A DNA stretch of 64,000 bases from Marinobacter sp. F4218. Lineage in GTDB: Bacteria > Pseudomonadota > Gammaproteobacteria > Pseudomonadales > Oleiphilaceae. Positions 54,750 through 64,000 of the stretch are shown piece after piece. Positions within the stretch are counted from its first letter, which is position 1, and each line of letters starts with the position of its first letter. Position numbers and translations under genes: made by a program. The notes under the pieces are model-generated. The model saw nothing but the letters and a program-made list of their open reading frames with translations, ran no database searches and was not told the origin of the DNA. The DNA lies in the NCBI RefSeq assembly GCF_019443085.1, contig NZ_JAHZIL010000002.1, positions 496,001 through 560,000 of the forward strand. The letters run 5' to 3'.

Positions 54750-55859
54750 ATGCAGTTCAAAGGTTCAGAGAATTTCAGCCACAACCAACCCGAGCGCCTT
54801 GGTGTTCTTGTTACCAACCTTGGCACTCCCGATGCGCCCACAACGTCTGCGCTTCGCCGGTACCTGGCTGAATTCCTCTCTGACCCGAGGGTCGTTGAGC
54901 TTCCGCGCCCGCTCTGGTGGCTGATACTGCACGGGATTATTCTTCGTATTCGCCCCAGGCGGAGCGCTCAGGCCTATGCCGGAGTCTGGATGCCCGAGGG
55001 CTCTCCCCTGCTGATCCACACCGGAAAACAGGCCGAGGGAATCCGGGAGGCCCTGAAGAAAAAATACGGCCCGAACGTGGTGGTCGGATTCGCCATGCGG
55101 TACGGCAACCCGTCGATCCCCAACGTTCTGGATGAAATGCAGGCCCAGGGCGTTCGCAAACTGCTCGTGTTGCCCCTCTATCCCCAGTACTCGGCCTCAA
55201 CGTCCGCGTCCACCTTCGATGCCATTGCCAAGGACTTCAGTAAGCGCCGCTGGTTGCCGGATTTGCGGTTTATCTCCCACTACCCGGACTACCCACCCTA
55301 CATCGAAGCGATGGCCAGACACATCGAAGCCCACTGGGCCAACCATGGACGCAACCAGAAGCTCATCCTGTCCTACCATGGTGTGCCCCTGAAATACCTG
55401 ATGAAAGGGGATCCATACCACTGCGAGTGCCACAAGACATCCCGCCTCCTGGCAGAGCGTCTTGGCCTTGCTGGCGAGGACTATCTGACCACCTTCCAGT
55501 CCCGGTTCGGAAAAGAGGAGTGGCTCAAACCCTACACCGACGAAACGCTTAAATCTCTCCCGAAAAAAGGCGTAAAATCTATAGATGTGTTCTGCCCCGG
55601 CTTCTCGTCGGACTGCCTCGAAACCGTTGAGGAAATCGATGAAGAGAACCGAGAATACTTCATGGAAGCCGGTGGCGAGGGCTTCAGCTATATACCGGCG
55701 CTTAACGCGACCCCAGGGCACATCGAAGCGCTGGTCAGGCTGATTGAGGAGAACCTGCAGGGCTGGCAGATTCCGAAAAACAAACCGGAAAAGCTGGCCA
55801 AACGGCAGAGGTTGGCAGACGAACGGAAAGAGGCCACCTACCCTGGCCGGGACATGTGA
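54750..55859 (+). CDS. hemH: Ferrochelatase
   Basis: 369 residues. VLVTNLGTPDAPTTSALRRYLAEFLSDPRVVE at the start, the active-site His in LSYHGVPLKYL (near residue 207) and the C-terminal Glu in FCPGFSSDCLETVEEI. Inserts iron into protoporphyrin IX. Four bases before the pxpA gene. Confidence 0.95.
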   Translation: MQFKGSENFSHNQPERLGVLVTNLGTPDAPTTSALRRYLAEFLSDPRVVELPRPLWWLILHGIILRIRPRRSAQAYAGVWMPEGSPLLIHTGKQAEGIREALKKKYGPNVVVGFAMRYGNPSIPNVLDEMQAQGVRKLLVLPLYPQYSASTSASTFDAIAKDFSKRRWLPDLRFISHYPDYPPYIEAMARHIEAHWANHGRNQKLILSYHGVPLKYLMKGDPYHCECHKTSRLLAERLGLAGEDYLTTFQSRFGKEEWLKPYTDETLKSLPKKGVKSIDVFCPGFSSDCLETVEEIDEENREYFMEAGGEGFSYIPALNATPGHIEALVRLIEENLQGWQIPKNKPEKLAKRQRLADERKEATYPGRDM

Positions 55860-55862
55860 AAG

Positions 55863-56603
55863 ATGAAGCTGAATTGTGATCTTGGGGAGAGCTACGGAGC
55901 CTGGGAAATGGGCCAGGATGAGGCGGTAATGCCCCTCATCGACATGGCCAACGTTGCCTGCGGCTTTCATGCTGCCGACCCCATGGTCATTCGCCGTACC
56001 GTTGCGCTGGCCGCAGAACACGAGGTCGAGATCGGTGCCCACCCCTCCTACCATGACCTGGCGGGCTTCGGACGACGCTCCATTGCCCACACGCCGGAGG
56101 AGGTCCACGCTCTCATGCTTTACCAGCTTGGCGCGCTGGATGGGATGTGCCGGGCCGAAGGGACCCACATTTCCTACGTGAAGCCCCACGGGGCACTCAA
56201 CAACGACATGATGCGGGACGACACGTTGCTGAGAGCGGTCGCCGAAGCCGTGGGCACCTATCGTCACAACCTGCCCCTGATGATTCCCGTTACCTGCCGC
56301 TATCACGAGCAACAGGCGCTGATAGAAAGCCTTGGCGTGCCGGTACTGCTCGAGGCCTTTGCAGATCGCGCCTACACGGATGAAGGCCTTCTGGTGCCAC
56401 GAAAACACAAAGGCGCGGTGCACAGTGATCCCGAGATCATTGTGAGCCAGGCGCTATCATTTGCGGAACAGGGAGGGGTAACAAGCATCAATGGCCGCTG
56501 GCTGGAACTACCCGCTCACAGCCTGTGCGTTCATGGGGACAACGACAGTGCATTGGCTGCGGTTCAAGCCATCCGGGACGCCCTGAAATCGCCGAGTGCA
56601 TGA
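55863..56603 (+). CDS. pxpA: 5-oxoprolinase subunit A (LamB/YcsF)
   Basis: 246 residues. NCDLGESYGAWEMGQDEAVMPLIDMANVACGFHAADP and VKPHGALNNDMM are PxpA hallmarks. Normally works with PxpB and PxpC to open 5-oxoproline to glutamate; neither is adjacent here, so the partners must lie elsewhere. Confidence 0.92.
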   Translation: MKLNCDLGESYGAWEMGQDEAVMPLIDMANVACGFHAADPMVIRRTVALAAEHEVEIGAHPSYHDLAGFGRRSIAHTPEEVHALMLYQLGALDGMCRAEGTHISYVKPHGALNNDMMRDDTLLRAVAEAVGTYRHNLPLMIPVTCRYHEQQALIESLGVPVLLEAFADRAYTDEGLLVPRKHKGAVHSDPEIIVSQALSFAEQGGVTSINGRWLELPAHSLCVHGDNDSALAAVQAIRDALKSPSA

Positions 56604-56976
56604 GCCTGCACCACCTCCTCCCCCAGAAGCACCCTTCAGACGCTATGGTTTGTCCCCGGGATCTTGATCGGACAATTCCGGAAAGGACTGGCAGAATGTA
56701 CATTCACCCGTATCAACAGCGGCACCTCCGGACTCGACGTACCTGACCCGCTGACTCGCCTGCCCGCGATTCGCGGATACGGAAAACCGACGATTCGTAC
56801 GGACATCCGACTGTTCGGGTACACTGGAATTCAATTCTTTTTCGCTCACGGGGCCTCCCACTCTTCAATATCACTATCGTGAGGTCTCGGGTTCGTAAAC
56901 CAAATACGCACAAACACGCGAACCGAATCGCTGAGGCTACATCAAGGGGGAGAATCTGAAACCAGGAAGAGAAAAA
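56604..56976. other. Gap of 373 bases without a supported feature
   Basis: Between pxpA and tRNA-Ser. Short open frames occur on both strands but none has a ribosome-binding site and coherent coding bias. No terminator, repeat or promoter could be assigned with confidence. Confidence 0.6.
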
Positions 56977-57067
56977 TGGCGGTGGGCCAGGGATTCGAAC
57001 CCCGGGAAGGCTACTAACCTTCGGCGGTTTTCAAGACCGCTGCATTCAGCCACTCTGCCAGCCCACC
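56977..57067 (-). tRNA. tRNA-Ser (anticodon UGA)
   Basis: 91 bases including an encoded CCA. Acceptor stem GGTGGGC/GCCCACC, anticodon loop CTTGAAA with TGA, a long variable arm (class II) and T-loop GGTTCGAATCC. Confidence 0.95.
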
Positions 57068-57276
57068 GTTTTTCCATTGCTGCCGTTGCGACAGCGGGGA
57101 GCATGATACCGGAATTGCCAACGCTGTCAACGCCCTGCATAAAACCAGCCGGACTTTCTATCATTAACAGGTTTTAATGAAATCCACGGGGCAGTTTCCT
57201 GTCGTAAATGATTGAAAGTTGCGTATCTGACACTATGATGGAAGACAGTATCCAGACGTTCACAACGGAGAGCACA

Positions 57277-57975
57277 ATGGAAGACAGACGATTCGGCGTT
57301 CAAAACGATCAGGGAGCCTATTCTGCGCCCCAGACGGAGCGCGCGCCCACCGGAATCAGCGCAGATGCAATGAAGGTGTTGCGAAATACCTACATGCTCC
57401 TGGGCATGACCCTGGCCTTTTCGGCCCTAACCGCATATCTCAACATGAATGGGGCCCACCCCGGATTTCTGATCACCATCGTGGGTTACATCGGCCTTCT
57501 GTTTGCGACCTACAAGCTTAAAAACAGCCCTTGGGGCATTGTTACCACTTTCGCACTGACCGGCTTCATGGGTTACACCCTGGGCCCAATCATCGGCGCG
57601 TTTGTGGCAGCCGGCGCCTCCCAGATTGTTGCTCAGGCTTTGACACTGACGGCAGTGGCCTTCCTTGGCCTCTCTGCCACCGCGATCATTACCAAGAAGG
57701 ATTTCAGCTTCCTGTCCAGCTTCCTGACCGCCGGCGCGTTTGTGCTGATCGGCGCCATGCTGCTGGCCTTTTTTATGGAAAGCTCCATCCTTCACCTGGC
57801 GGTTTCGGCTGGCTTCACCGTCTTCGCTTCCATCATGATCCTGTTTGAAACCAGTCAGATCATCAAAGGCGGAGAGCGAAACTACGTCATTGCGACGGTT
57901 GGTCTGTACGTATCCATCTACAACCTGTTTGTCAGCCTGCTCCACCTCTTGTCGGCATTCAGCGGCGACGACTGA
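57277..57975 (+). CDS. Bax inhibitor-1/YccA family membrane protein
   Basis: 232 residues from ATG 57277, with GGAGAG upstream; a longer frame from 57208 has no such site. Seven membrane helices; NTYMLLGMTLAFSALTAYL and ETSQIIKGGERNYVIATVGLYVSIYNLFVSLLHL are the family signatures. YccA binds and modulates the FtsH protease in E. coli; ion-channel roles are known for relatives. Confidence 0.88.
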   Translation: MEDRRFGVQNDQGAYSAPQTERAPTGISADAMKVLRNTYMLLGMTLAFSALTAYLNMNGAHPGFLITIVGYIGLLFATYKLKNSPWGIVTTFALTGFMGYTLGPIIGAFVAAGASQIVAQALTLTAVAFLGLSATAIITKKDFSFLSSFLTAGAFVLIGAMLLAFFMESSILHLAVSAGFTVFASIMILFETSQIIKGGERNYVIATVGLYVSIYNLFVSLLHLLSAFSGDD

Positions 57976-58003
57976 TCAAGGGATCAGCTACTCGCTCAAA
58001 CAG

Positions 58004-58026
58004 CCCCGGCTCTTGCCGGGGTTTTT
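58004..58026 (+). terminator. Intrinsic terminator after the YccA-like gene
   Basis: CCCCGGC/GCCGGGG hairpin with a TCTT loop and five T, about 28 bases past the stop codon and before the tus operon. Confidence 0.9.
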
Positions 58027-58067
58027 GCTTTCTGTAAACTGAAAACTTTCTGGCCAGACCCAACATC

Positions 58068-58484
58068 ATGAATAACCTCGACCCGCATTCCTTTACCCTG
58101 GTTATTACCGGCGCGCCCTATTCCACGCAGGCGCCGCAGACCGCCTTGTCCTTCGCCAAGGCAGCCATTGCTGCCGGACATGCCATTGACCGGGTCTTCC
58201 TCTACGGTGACGGTATTCACCTGGCCTCAGCCCTGGTAACGCCACCATCCGACGAGCCGCACTGGCCCAAGAACTGGGCCACGTTTCTTGAGGAACATGA
58301 GGTGCCCGGCGTGGCATGCATAGCATCGGCATTACGACGGGGACTGGTGGATGACAAGGAACAGAAACGCTACGAACTGGATGCCAGCAATCTCAGGGCA
58401 CCGTTTACCATTGCCGGCCTTGGCGAATGGGTTGAAGGCAACATTAAATCTTCCAGGACCCTGTATTTCCATGGAGACCGCTGA
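58068..58484 (+). CDS. tusD: Sulfurtransferase TusD
   Basis: 138 residues, DsrE fold. FTLVITGAPYSTQAPQTALSFAKAAIAAGHAIDRVFLYGDG at the start and the persulfide Cys in VPGVACIASALRRG (near residue 84). Receives sulfur via TusA and passes it to TusE for 2-thiouridine formation at wobble U34 of tRNA Lys, Glu and Gln. Leads the tusDCBE operon. Confidence 0.92.
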   Translation: MNNLDPHSFTLVITGAPYSTQAPQTALSFAKAAIAAGHAIDRVFLYGDGIHLASALVTPPSDEPHWPKNWATFLEEHEVPGVACIASALRRGLVDDKEQKRYELDASNLRAPFTIAGLGEWVEGNIKSSRTLYFHGDR

Positions 58485-58486
58485 GG

Positions 58487-58837
58487 ATGGCGATGCTCAT
58501 TATCATTGACCAGCCCCCCTATGGTGGCTGGACCGGACGCGAAGCCCTCGATATGGCATTTTCACTGGCGGCGTTTGATCAGCCTGTGAGCCTGTTGTTT
58601 ATTGGCGCGGGCGTTAACTGGCTGCGTACAGGCCAGAACACTTCCGGCATCGAACAAAAATCCGTTGAGAAGAATCTGGCAGCCGCTCCTGTCTTTGGCA
58701 TTGAGGATATCCTGGCCGACCGGATTTCCTGTGAGCGGTACGGCATTGCTCCGCCGGAGCTTGCGGACAGTGTGGTGCTGACTGACGCAAATGCCGAGCT
58801 CCTAGCACAATATTCCCAAGCCGCGTTTGCTGGCTAG
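58487..58837 (+). CDS. tusC: Sulfur relay protein TusC
   Basis: 116 residues, DsrF-like: IIIDQPPYGGWTGREALDMAFSLAAFDQPVSLLFIG. Structural part of the TusBCD hexamer. Starts two bases after tusD. Confidence 0.9.
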   Translation: MAMLIIIDQPPYGGWTGREALDMAFSLAAFDQPVSLLFIGAGVNWLRTGQNTSGIEQKSVEKNLAAAPVFGIEDILADRISCERYGIAPPELADSVVLTDANAELLAQYSQAAFAG

Positions 58838-58870
58838 CGCGGATAACGGACTCAGACTCGGAACCTAAGA

Positions 58871-59152
58871 ATGAATGAACTTCATACTCTGCATATTCTG
58901 AACAAAACCCCGGACCATCCACGGTTCGGCGAATGCCTTGGGATGCTTGGCCCGGATGACGCCATCGTGCTGATCGAGAATGGTGTGCTCGGCCTCGCTG
59001 CAGCAGAGGGTTTTCATTCCGCCCGGGTGTATGCCCTCAGAGACGATGTGGCAGCCCGGGGCCTCTCTGGCAGCACCCAAGCTACCTCACTGGTCGACTA
59101 TTCGGAATGGGTTGGCCTTACACTTCAGGCAGAACGTGTAATCAGTTGGTGA
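58871..59152 (+). CDS. tusB: Sulfur relay protein TusB
   Basis: 93 residues, DsrH-like: LHTLHILNKTPDHPRFGECLGMLGPDDAIVLIENGV. Third member of the TusBCD complex. Four bases before tusE. Confidence 0.9.
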   Translation: MNELHTLHILNKTPDHPRFGECLGMLGPDDAIVLIENGVLGLAAAEGFHSARVYALRDDVAARGLSGSTQATSLVDYSEWVGLTLQAERVISW

Positions 59153-59155
59153 ACC

Positions 59156-59482
59156 ATGGTCAAGAGTCCAAGCCCGGAACGAAACAACGAAGGTTTTCTG
59201 GAGGATGCCTGGGCATGGAGCCGGGATACAGCCGAAGAAATTGCGTCCGAAGACGGACTTGAATTATCAGAAAACCATTGGGAAATCATAATGTTCCTAA
59301 GGGATTTTTATAAGGAACATGAAATATCACCCCCATCCAACAGGCTGTTTGTCAAAGCCGTGAAGGACGCCATGGGCGAAGAAAAAGGCAACAGCATTTA
59401 CCTGATGCAGCTGTTCCCCGGGACGCCGGCCAAGACCGCTTGCCGTATTGCAGGCCTCCCTCGCCCCACCAACTGCCTGTAA
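59156..59482 (+). CDS. tusE: Sulfur relay protein TusE / DsrC
   Basis: 108 residues. GFLEDAWAWSRDTAEEIASEDGLELSENHWEIIMFLRDFY and the C-terminal arm ACRIAGLPRPTNCL with both conserved cysteines (near 96 and 107). Carries sulfur from TusBCD to MnmA. E. coli keeps tusE apart from tusDCB; here all four are contiguous. Confidence 0.92.
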   Translation: MVKSPSPERNNEGFLEDAWAWSRDTAEEIASEDGLELSENHWEIIMFLRDFYKEHEISPPSNRLFVKAVKDAMGEEKGNSIYLMQLFPGTPAKTACRIAGLPRPTNCL

Positions 59483-59485
59483 CTG

Positions 59486-59848
59486 TCAGTCAGCAGGTCG
59501 TTGTCCCCGACGTTCAGCCTCAGCCTTCCGCTCAAGGTCTGCCGCACTTCCCAGAAAACTGCTCAGCCCGTTCTCGAAAAGGCCCGAGCCGAATTTCAGG
59601 AACTGCCGGGTCGATTCCTTAACCGTCCCGTCCAGCGCGCTCTCGGGAAAACCTTTGATGGTTTCCTCAACGCCACGCTTTACGCCACGGGTCACATTTG
59701 GCTCGATCTCCTGTGACGCCTGGATTAGCTCCGCCACTTTCCGGTCCAGATAGGGCCGGACAACCAGTCCCCAGAAACCGGCCTGCACCAGCGCGACCGT
59801 GAAGGCCGTGGCCAACACCTGAATCAGTATTACCGCCCAAACCGGCAT
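59486..59848 (-). CDS. Hypothetical membrane-anchored protein beside DUF445
   Basis: 120 residues, not recognised. An N-terminal membrane helix (residues ~5-28) then an amphipathic helical region resembling parts of DUF445 proteins, with an acidic and basic tail. Thirty-seven bases downstream of the DUF445 gene, so likely the same transcript. Convergent with tusE, three bases apart. Confidence 0.7.
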   Translation of the reverse strand: MPVWAVILIQVLATAFTVALVQAGFWGLVVRPYLDRKVAELIQASQEIEPNVTRGVKRGVEETIKGFPESALDGTVKESTRQFLKFGSGLFENGLSSFLGSAADLERKAEAERRGQRPAD

Positions 59849-59885
59849 GGTTCCTCTCCTCGCGTCTAAAAACGCGTGTCGTCAG

Positions 59886-61085
59886 TTAAAAGCTCAGATG
59901 TACCAGCGAGACGAACTGGACCAGTCCCGCCAGAGCGCCGAAAATCCCGCCCACGATCATCAACTGGAGCTCCTCCTCACGGAAGGCGGGACGAAGGATG
60001 TCCTGAAACTCTGACGGCCCAAGCGCCCGCATCTGACCCGAAAGCACTTCAGCGACTATGGGAGCACGCTCGCGGTTGAAGGCAGGATCGCTGAAGACGT
60101 CTTTCGTCGCCAGCACCGCCTTCTGATTCATCGCCTTCTTCAACTCGGTGTATCCGGTCATCCCGACAGTCACCTGCGCCGTCAGTTTCATAACCACCGA
60201 ATTATCAAGCAAAGGCCGGAGGTGTTTCTGAATGATGGCGCGTGTCCGGTCGCCATGGCGACCATTGAGCATGGCGTCGGCCACCTTCTCGACCGTAATC
60301 AGCTCGTCCGCCACCAATCTCGCCCAGACATCGCTGATCTCGGGCTGTCGGCGCAGGAACAGCCCCTGGACCTTCCAGAAAAGGATTCGTCGGGGCCTGA
60401 GCGGGGCAAAAATTAACGTGATGGCCACCCAGTTGGTGAGAAAACCAATAGCAAACCCGCCAACTGGCAACAACCAGGGCTCCGGAAAGCGGATCCACAG
60501 CGGAATCAATGCAGCACCCAGAATGCCGCCAATGATGGCGCCCCGGTTAATAACCGATTGCAGTTCCACCGCCCCGGCCTGCTGAAAAATACGGTTCATA
60601 AGGTCCGGATGCTTCTCAAGCTCCCTACTGAGCAGGGCCTTCAGATCCACCAGTTCATCAAGATCGTCTCCAAAATCCTCGACCAGCTCCTCGACCCGGG
60701 AAGGTAACTGTTCTCTGGCCCACTGGTAGATCCGGTTCTTTACGAACAGCGGCAGGTTATCCCATAGCACCGGCTGAATCTCATACATCACTTCATCGAT
60801 GTATTCGTCGAGTCTGGGGGTAACCTGAGAGATGACCTGCTCGGCGATGCGCTGGGGTTCAAGCTTGTTATAGACGGAATTCAGGTCACCAAACTGCTGC
60901 AAAGTGCGATCAATGCAGATGTGCGCCATTTTTTCTGCTTTACGGGGAATAACGCCTTGCCAGCCCAGTATGCCCACTCCGATAAACTGCACCGGATAAA
61001 ATGACATCTTGATCGCAAGCCAGTTCGTGAACCAGCCTACGGTGGCCGCCATGATCGGCAGGGACAGAAGCGCTAGGTCGGACAA
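59886..61085 (-). CDS. DUF445 membrane protein
   Basis: 399 residues. Membrane helices near the start (ATVGWFTNWLAIKMSFYPVQ), the middle (PVGGFAIGFLTNWVAITLIFAPLRPRRI) and the end, with long helical domains between. Two copies of the TNW(L/V)AI motif show an internal duplication. Inner-membrane family of unknown function, related to YheB. Confidence 0.87.
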   Translation of the reverse strand: MSDLALLSLPIMAATVGWFTNWLAIKMSFYPVQFIGVGILGWQGVIPRKAEKMAHICIDRTLQQFGDLNSVYNKLEPQRIAEQVISQVTPRLDEYIDEVMYEIQPVLWDNLPLFVKNRIYQWAREQLPSRVEELVEDFGDDLDELVDLKALLSRELEKHPDLMNRIFQQAGAVELQSVINRGAIIGGILGAALIPLWIRFPEPWLLPVGGFAIGFLTNWVAITLIFAPLRPRRILFWKVQGLFLRRQPEISDVWARLVADELITVEKVADAMLNGRHGDRTRAIIQKHLRPLLDNSVVMKLTAQVTVGMTGYTELKKAMNQKAVLATKDVFSDPAFNRERAPIVAEVLSGQMRALGPSEFQDILRPAFREEELQLMIVGGIFGALAGLVQFVSLVHLSF

Positions 61086-61305
61086 ATGAAACCCCGGTAA
61101 AGAATGTGTGGCCGAAGAGAATCCTGGATAGGTTTGACTCAGTAGACCATTGTAGCCGTGTGCTGATTCAGTTTATGTGACTGATAATGAAGTATTTGGA
61201 ACTTTTGGACATTGGCCGTGAAGCCATCAGAATAGCGGTATTGCGGCAGGTTTTGATCGGAACCCGCCACACCACGATCGGCGGGGCGGGTCAGAAAGAC
61301 AAGAC

Positions 61306-61893
61306 CTACTGATAGTAGGCGTTTTCGGTGTTGGTGTGGTCCGTCACATCCCGAACGGCGGTTATCTCCGGCACCCGCTCCTTCAAGGTGGACTCCACTC
61401 CCTGCTTCAGCGTCAGGCTGACTGCGGAGCAACCCTGGCAACCACCGCCAAAGCGGAGCACGGCAACCGACTCGTCGACGATTTCCACCAAAGAAACGTC
61501 GCCGCCATGGGCAGCAAGGTTCGGATTTATTTCGGACGCCAGGATGTAGTTCACCCGATCCGGCAGAGGCGCGTCATCGTCAATCTTTGGCACCTTGGCG
61601 TTCGGGGCCTTGATCGTCAGCTGGCCACCCATTTGATCTTTGGAGTAATCAACAAAGGCTTCTTCCAGAAACGGCACTGAGTTGTGGTCCAGGTACAAGG
61701 TGAACTTTTCCAGATCCAGTTGTTCATCTGTCGGAACCACTTCATTGGGCGGACAATACGCCAGACAGGTTTCGGCATTCTTGGTGCCGGGCTGGGTTAC
61801 GAAAATCCGGACACCCATGCCGTCCACGTCCTGCTTCTCAATAAGTTGTGCAAGATAATCCCGGGCGGGATCTGTCACAGTAACCAATGCCAT
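61306..61893 (-). CDS. nfuA: Fe-S biogenesis protein NfuA
   Basis: 195 residues from ATG 61893. N-terminal degenerate A-type domain and C-terminal Nfu domain with the CxxC pair in [21 protein letters not shown]. Carries 4Fe-4S clusters to target proteins, important under iron limitation and oxidative stress. An upstream extension to 61995 is not supported. Confidence 0.94.
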   Translation of the reverse strand: MALVTVTDPARDYLAQLIEKQDVDGMGVRIFVTQPGTKNAETCLAYCPPNEVVPTDEQLDLEKFTLYLDHNSVPFLEEAFVDYSKDQMGGQLTIKAPNAKVPKIDDDAPLPDRVNYILASEINPNLAAHGGDVSLVEIVDESVAVLRFGGGCQGCSAVSLTLKQGVESTLKERVPEITAVRDVTDHTNTENAYYQ

Positions 61894-61948
61894 GTTTTCA
61901 ACCCGTTTGAAAGTTTGACTCCATTTTAAGGGACTTCGCGCAAACATG

Positions 61949-61975
61949 AAAGACCAAGTAAAATGGTTGGTCTTT
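61949..61975. promoter_or_regulatory. Inverted repeat between nfuA and metH
   Basis: AAAGACCAA and TTGGTCTTT are perfect 9-base complements around a 9-base loop, 56 bases upstream of nfuA and 163 bases upstream of metH, which are divergent. It may be an operator for either gene; the regulator is unknown. Confidence 0.45.
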
Positions 61976-62137
61976 ATAGGCGTAATGACTTTCACCTACG
62001 ACAAAACCTCTGTGCGCCCGTTCGATTGAGCAGATGATAATGGTCATTCGTACTAAGACGGGCTTGCGCATTTTTGCTATTATCCCGCGCCACTGAGATA
62101 AATACGCCGTTATAAACGACATCCGGAAGTACTGATA

Positions 62138-64000
62138 TGACCGATCGCAACACCCGTCTGGAACAGCTCCACAAGGCCCTGCAGGAACGCATTGTGATTC
62201 TTGATGGCGGTATGGGCACCATGATCCAGAACCTGAAACTGGACGAGGAGGCGTTTCGCGGCGATCGGTTTGCAGATTACGACCGGGAAGTTCAGGGCAA
62301 CAATGACCTGCTCAACCTGACTCAGCCTGCCCTGCTCCGCAACATTCACGCGGATTATCTCGATGCCGGCGCGGACATTATCGAAACCAATACGTTCAAC
62401 TCGACCCGTCTTTCCCAGGCAGATTACGGGCTGGAAGCCATCGCCAAGGAGCTGAATGTGGCGGCGGCACAACTGGCCCGGGACATTGCCGATGATTTCA
62501 CCGCCCGCAACCCCGCCAAACCCCGCTTCGTGGCTGGCGCCGTTGGCCCGACCTCACGCACCGCATCTATTTCACCAGACGTGAACAATCCCGGTTATCG
62601 TAACGTCGATTTTCAGACTCTGGTCGACAACTATTACGAAGCCGTGGAGGGCCTGGTTGAGGGCGGTTGTGACCTGATCCTGATCGAGACCATCTTCGAT
62701 ACGCTGAACGCCAAGGCGGCCATCTACGCGACCCAGCAGTATTTCGAAGACAGCGGCATTGAATTGCCAATCATGATTTCCGGCACCATCACCGATGCCT
62801 CGGGGCGGACCCTGTCTGGCCAGACAACCGAAGCCTTCTGGAATTCCGTTGCTCACGCAAAGCCCGTTTCCGTTGGCCTCAACTGCGCACTGGGTGCAGA
62901 CGCCCTCCGTCCTTATGTAGAGGAACTCTCCGCCAAGGCCGAAACCTATGTCAGCGCGCACCCGAACGCCGGTCTGCCCAACGAATTTGGTGAATACGAC
63001 CAGACTCCAGAAGAGATGGCCGAGATCATCGAAGGCTTCGCGCGGGACGGCTTCCTGAACATCATCGGTGGCTGTTGCGGCTCACGCCCGGATCACATCG
63101 AGGCGATCGCCGAGGCGGTGGCCAAGTATCCTCCGCGCCAGATTCCCGTGCGCAAAAAGGCCTTGAGACTGTCTGGCCTCGAACCGTTTACCGGTGACGA
63201 AAACACTCTTTTTATCAACGTTGGCGAACGAACCAACGTAACGGGTTCCAAGCGCTTCCTGCGACTGATCAAGGAGGAACAATACGAGGAAGCCCTGAGC
63301 GTCGCCCGCGATCAGGTTGAGAACGGCGCCCAGATCATCGACATAAACATGGACGAAGGGATGCTGGAGTCGAAGGAGGTGATGGTCACCTTCCTGAACC
63401 TCGTCGCCTCGGAACCGGACATCTCCCGCGTGCCCATCATGATCGACTCCTCCAAGTGGGAAGTGATCGAGGCCGGCCTCCGCTGCACTCAGGGCAAGGC
63501 CGTGGTGAATTCCATCAGCCTCAAGGAAGGCGAAGATGAGTTCATCAAGCGGGCAAAAGACTGCATGCGCTATGGCGCGGCCGTCGTTGTAATGGCCTTT
63601 GACGAACAGGGCCAGGCCGACACATACGAACGCAAGACCGAGATCTGCAAACGCTCCTATGACGTGCTGATGGGCATCGGATTCAATCCCGCTGACATCA
63701 TCTTTGACCCCAACATCTTCGCCATCGCTACCGGCATCGAAGAGCACAACAACTACGCCGTCGATTTCATCAATGCCACCCGCTGGATCCGGGAAAACCT
63801 GCCCCACGCCTCCATCTCCGGCGGCGTCAGTAACGTGTCGTTCTCCTTCCGGGGCAACGACGTGGTGCGCGAGGCAATTCACTCGGTCTTCCTGTACCAC
63901 GCCATCAAGGCCGGCATGAACATGGGCATCGTCAATCCGGGACAGCTGGTGATTTACGATGAAATCGATCCTGAACTCAAGGAACTGGTCGAAGACGTTG
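62138..64000 (+). CDS. metH: Cobalamin-dependent methionine synthase (3' partial)
   Basis: 621 residues present; the frame is open at the window end. The homocysteine-binding domain ([10 protein letters not shown] near residue 25, zinc cysteines in GLNCALG and GGCCGS) and the pterin-binding domain start ([16 protein letters not shown] near 365; [14 protein letters not shown]) are seen. Cobalamin and activation domains would follow. Divergent from nfuA. No cobalamin or SAH riboswitch was recognised in the 244-base gap upstream. Confidence 0.95.

Noticed and set aside
55197..56423. 408-residue minus-strand open frame across hemH and pxpA
   Set aside because: Both plus-strand genes are certain, and the minus frame looks like reverse-strand translation.
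56525..56746. Small plus-strand frame at the end of pxpA
   Set aside because: Begins inside pxpA in another frame, no ribosome-binding site and no coherent protein features.
61894..62137. Cobalamin or S-adenosylhomocysteine riboswitch before metH
   Set aside because: The gap is short and shows neither the B12-box pattern nor an SAH-type fold that I can recognise.
63082..63900. 272-residue minus-strand open frame near the window end
   Set aside because: Antisense to metH, whose frame is open through the window end and full of methionine synthase motifs.
1..64000. CRISPR arrays, insertion sequences, prophage or rRNA genes
   Set aside because: No regularly spaced repeats, transposase, phage structural genes or rRNA sequence were seen.

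Overview
The window looks like a chromosomal segment of a marine gammaproteobacterium of the Marinobacter type. This rests on gene content (EtfBA/ETF-QO with a PsrA-type operator, PhaD-like regulator with phasin, HsbA/HsbR-like pair, CIO-type cydABDC, TusDCBE, DUF445, NfuA) and on moderately GC-rich coding sequence. No database search was possible, so genus is an inference. Most of the window is dense, well-kept core genome. Three parts stand out: a selenium locus, an AT-richer integron-cassette array, and a membrane-lipid modification operon.

Region by region. 1-1.3 kb: 3' part of a GNAT/nitrilase fusion. 1.4-9.0 kb: a PilZ-like protein, a histone-H1-like helix-hairpin-helix protein, then the selenium locus: a flavin oxidoreductase-SelD fusion, a convergent SenB-type selenosugar synthase, and a divergent three-gene PhnDCE-like (probably selenate) ABC transporter. 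9.2-17.6 kb: small hypothetical proteins, a YadGH-type ABC-2 exporter with a DUF192 lipoprotein, enoyl-CoA hydratase, a nucleoside deoxyribosyltransferase, a patatin phospholipase, a DMT transporter and a CBS protein. 17.7-21.2 kb: an array of integron cassettes on the minus strand, separated by recognisable attC sites and with no integrase in the window (a CALIN-type array). It ends beside a tRNA-Leu(UAA).

21.5-28.2 kb: a methyltransferase and the complete cydA-cydB-cydD-cydC operon. 28.2-31.7 kb: a saccharopine-dehydrogenase-like reductase, membrane proteins and RlmA. 31.8-35.8 kb: etfBA divergent from ETF-QO across a perfect 20-bp PsrA-like palindrome, which ties fatty-acid-derived electrons to one control point. 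35.8-43.0 kb: FKBP isomerase, DUF1285, radical SAM protein, SixA, GpsA, an HsbA/HsbR-like phosphatase switch and an HD phosphohydrolase. 43.0-51.0 kb: an FAD oxidase divergent from a tightly coupled eight-gene operon (desaturase, NTF2-like, SDR, FAD oxidase, DUF1365, CFA-like methyltransferase, DUF2878, secreted protein) that looks built to modify membrane acyl chains, possibly under an ECF sigma factor.

51.0-64.0 kb: XthA, a PhaD-like TetR regulator convergent with a phasin, a candidate small RNA, a DUF395 transporter pair with a TIGR01244 phosphatase/sulfurtransferase-like protein, HemH, PxpA, tRNA-Ser(UGA), a YccA-type protein, TusDCBE, DUF445, NfuA and the first two thirds or so of MetH, which runs off the end. 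Sulfur and selenium handling (SelD/SenB, DUF395 pair, Tus relay, MetH, cassette homocysteine methyltransferase) recurs along the window, though only the individual clusters are clearly functional units.
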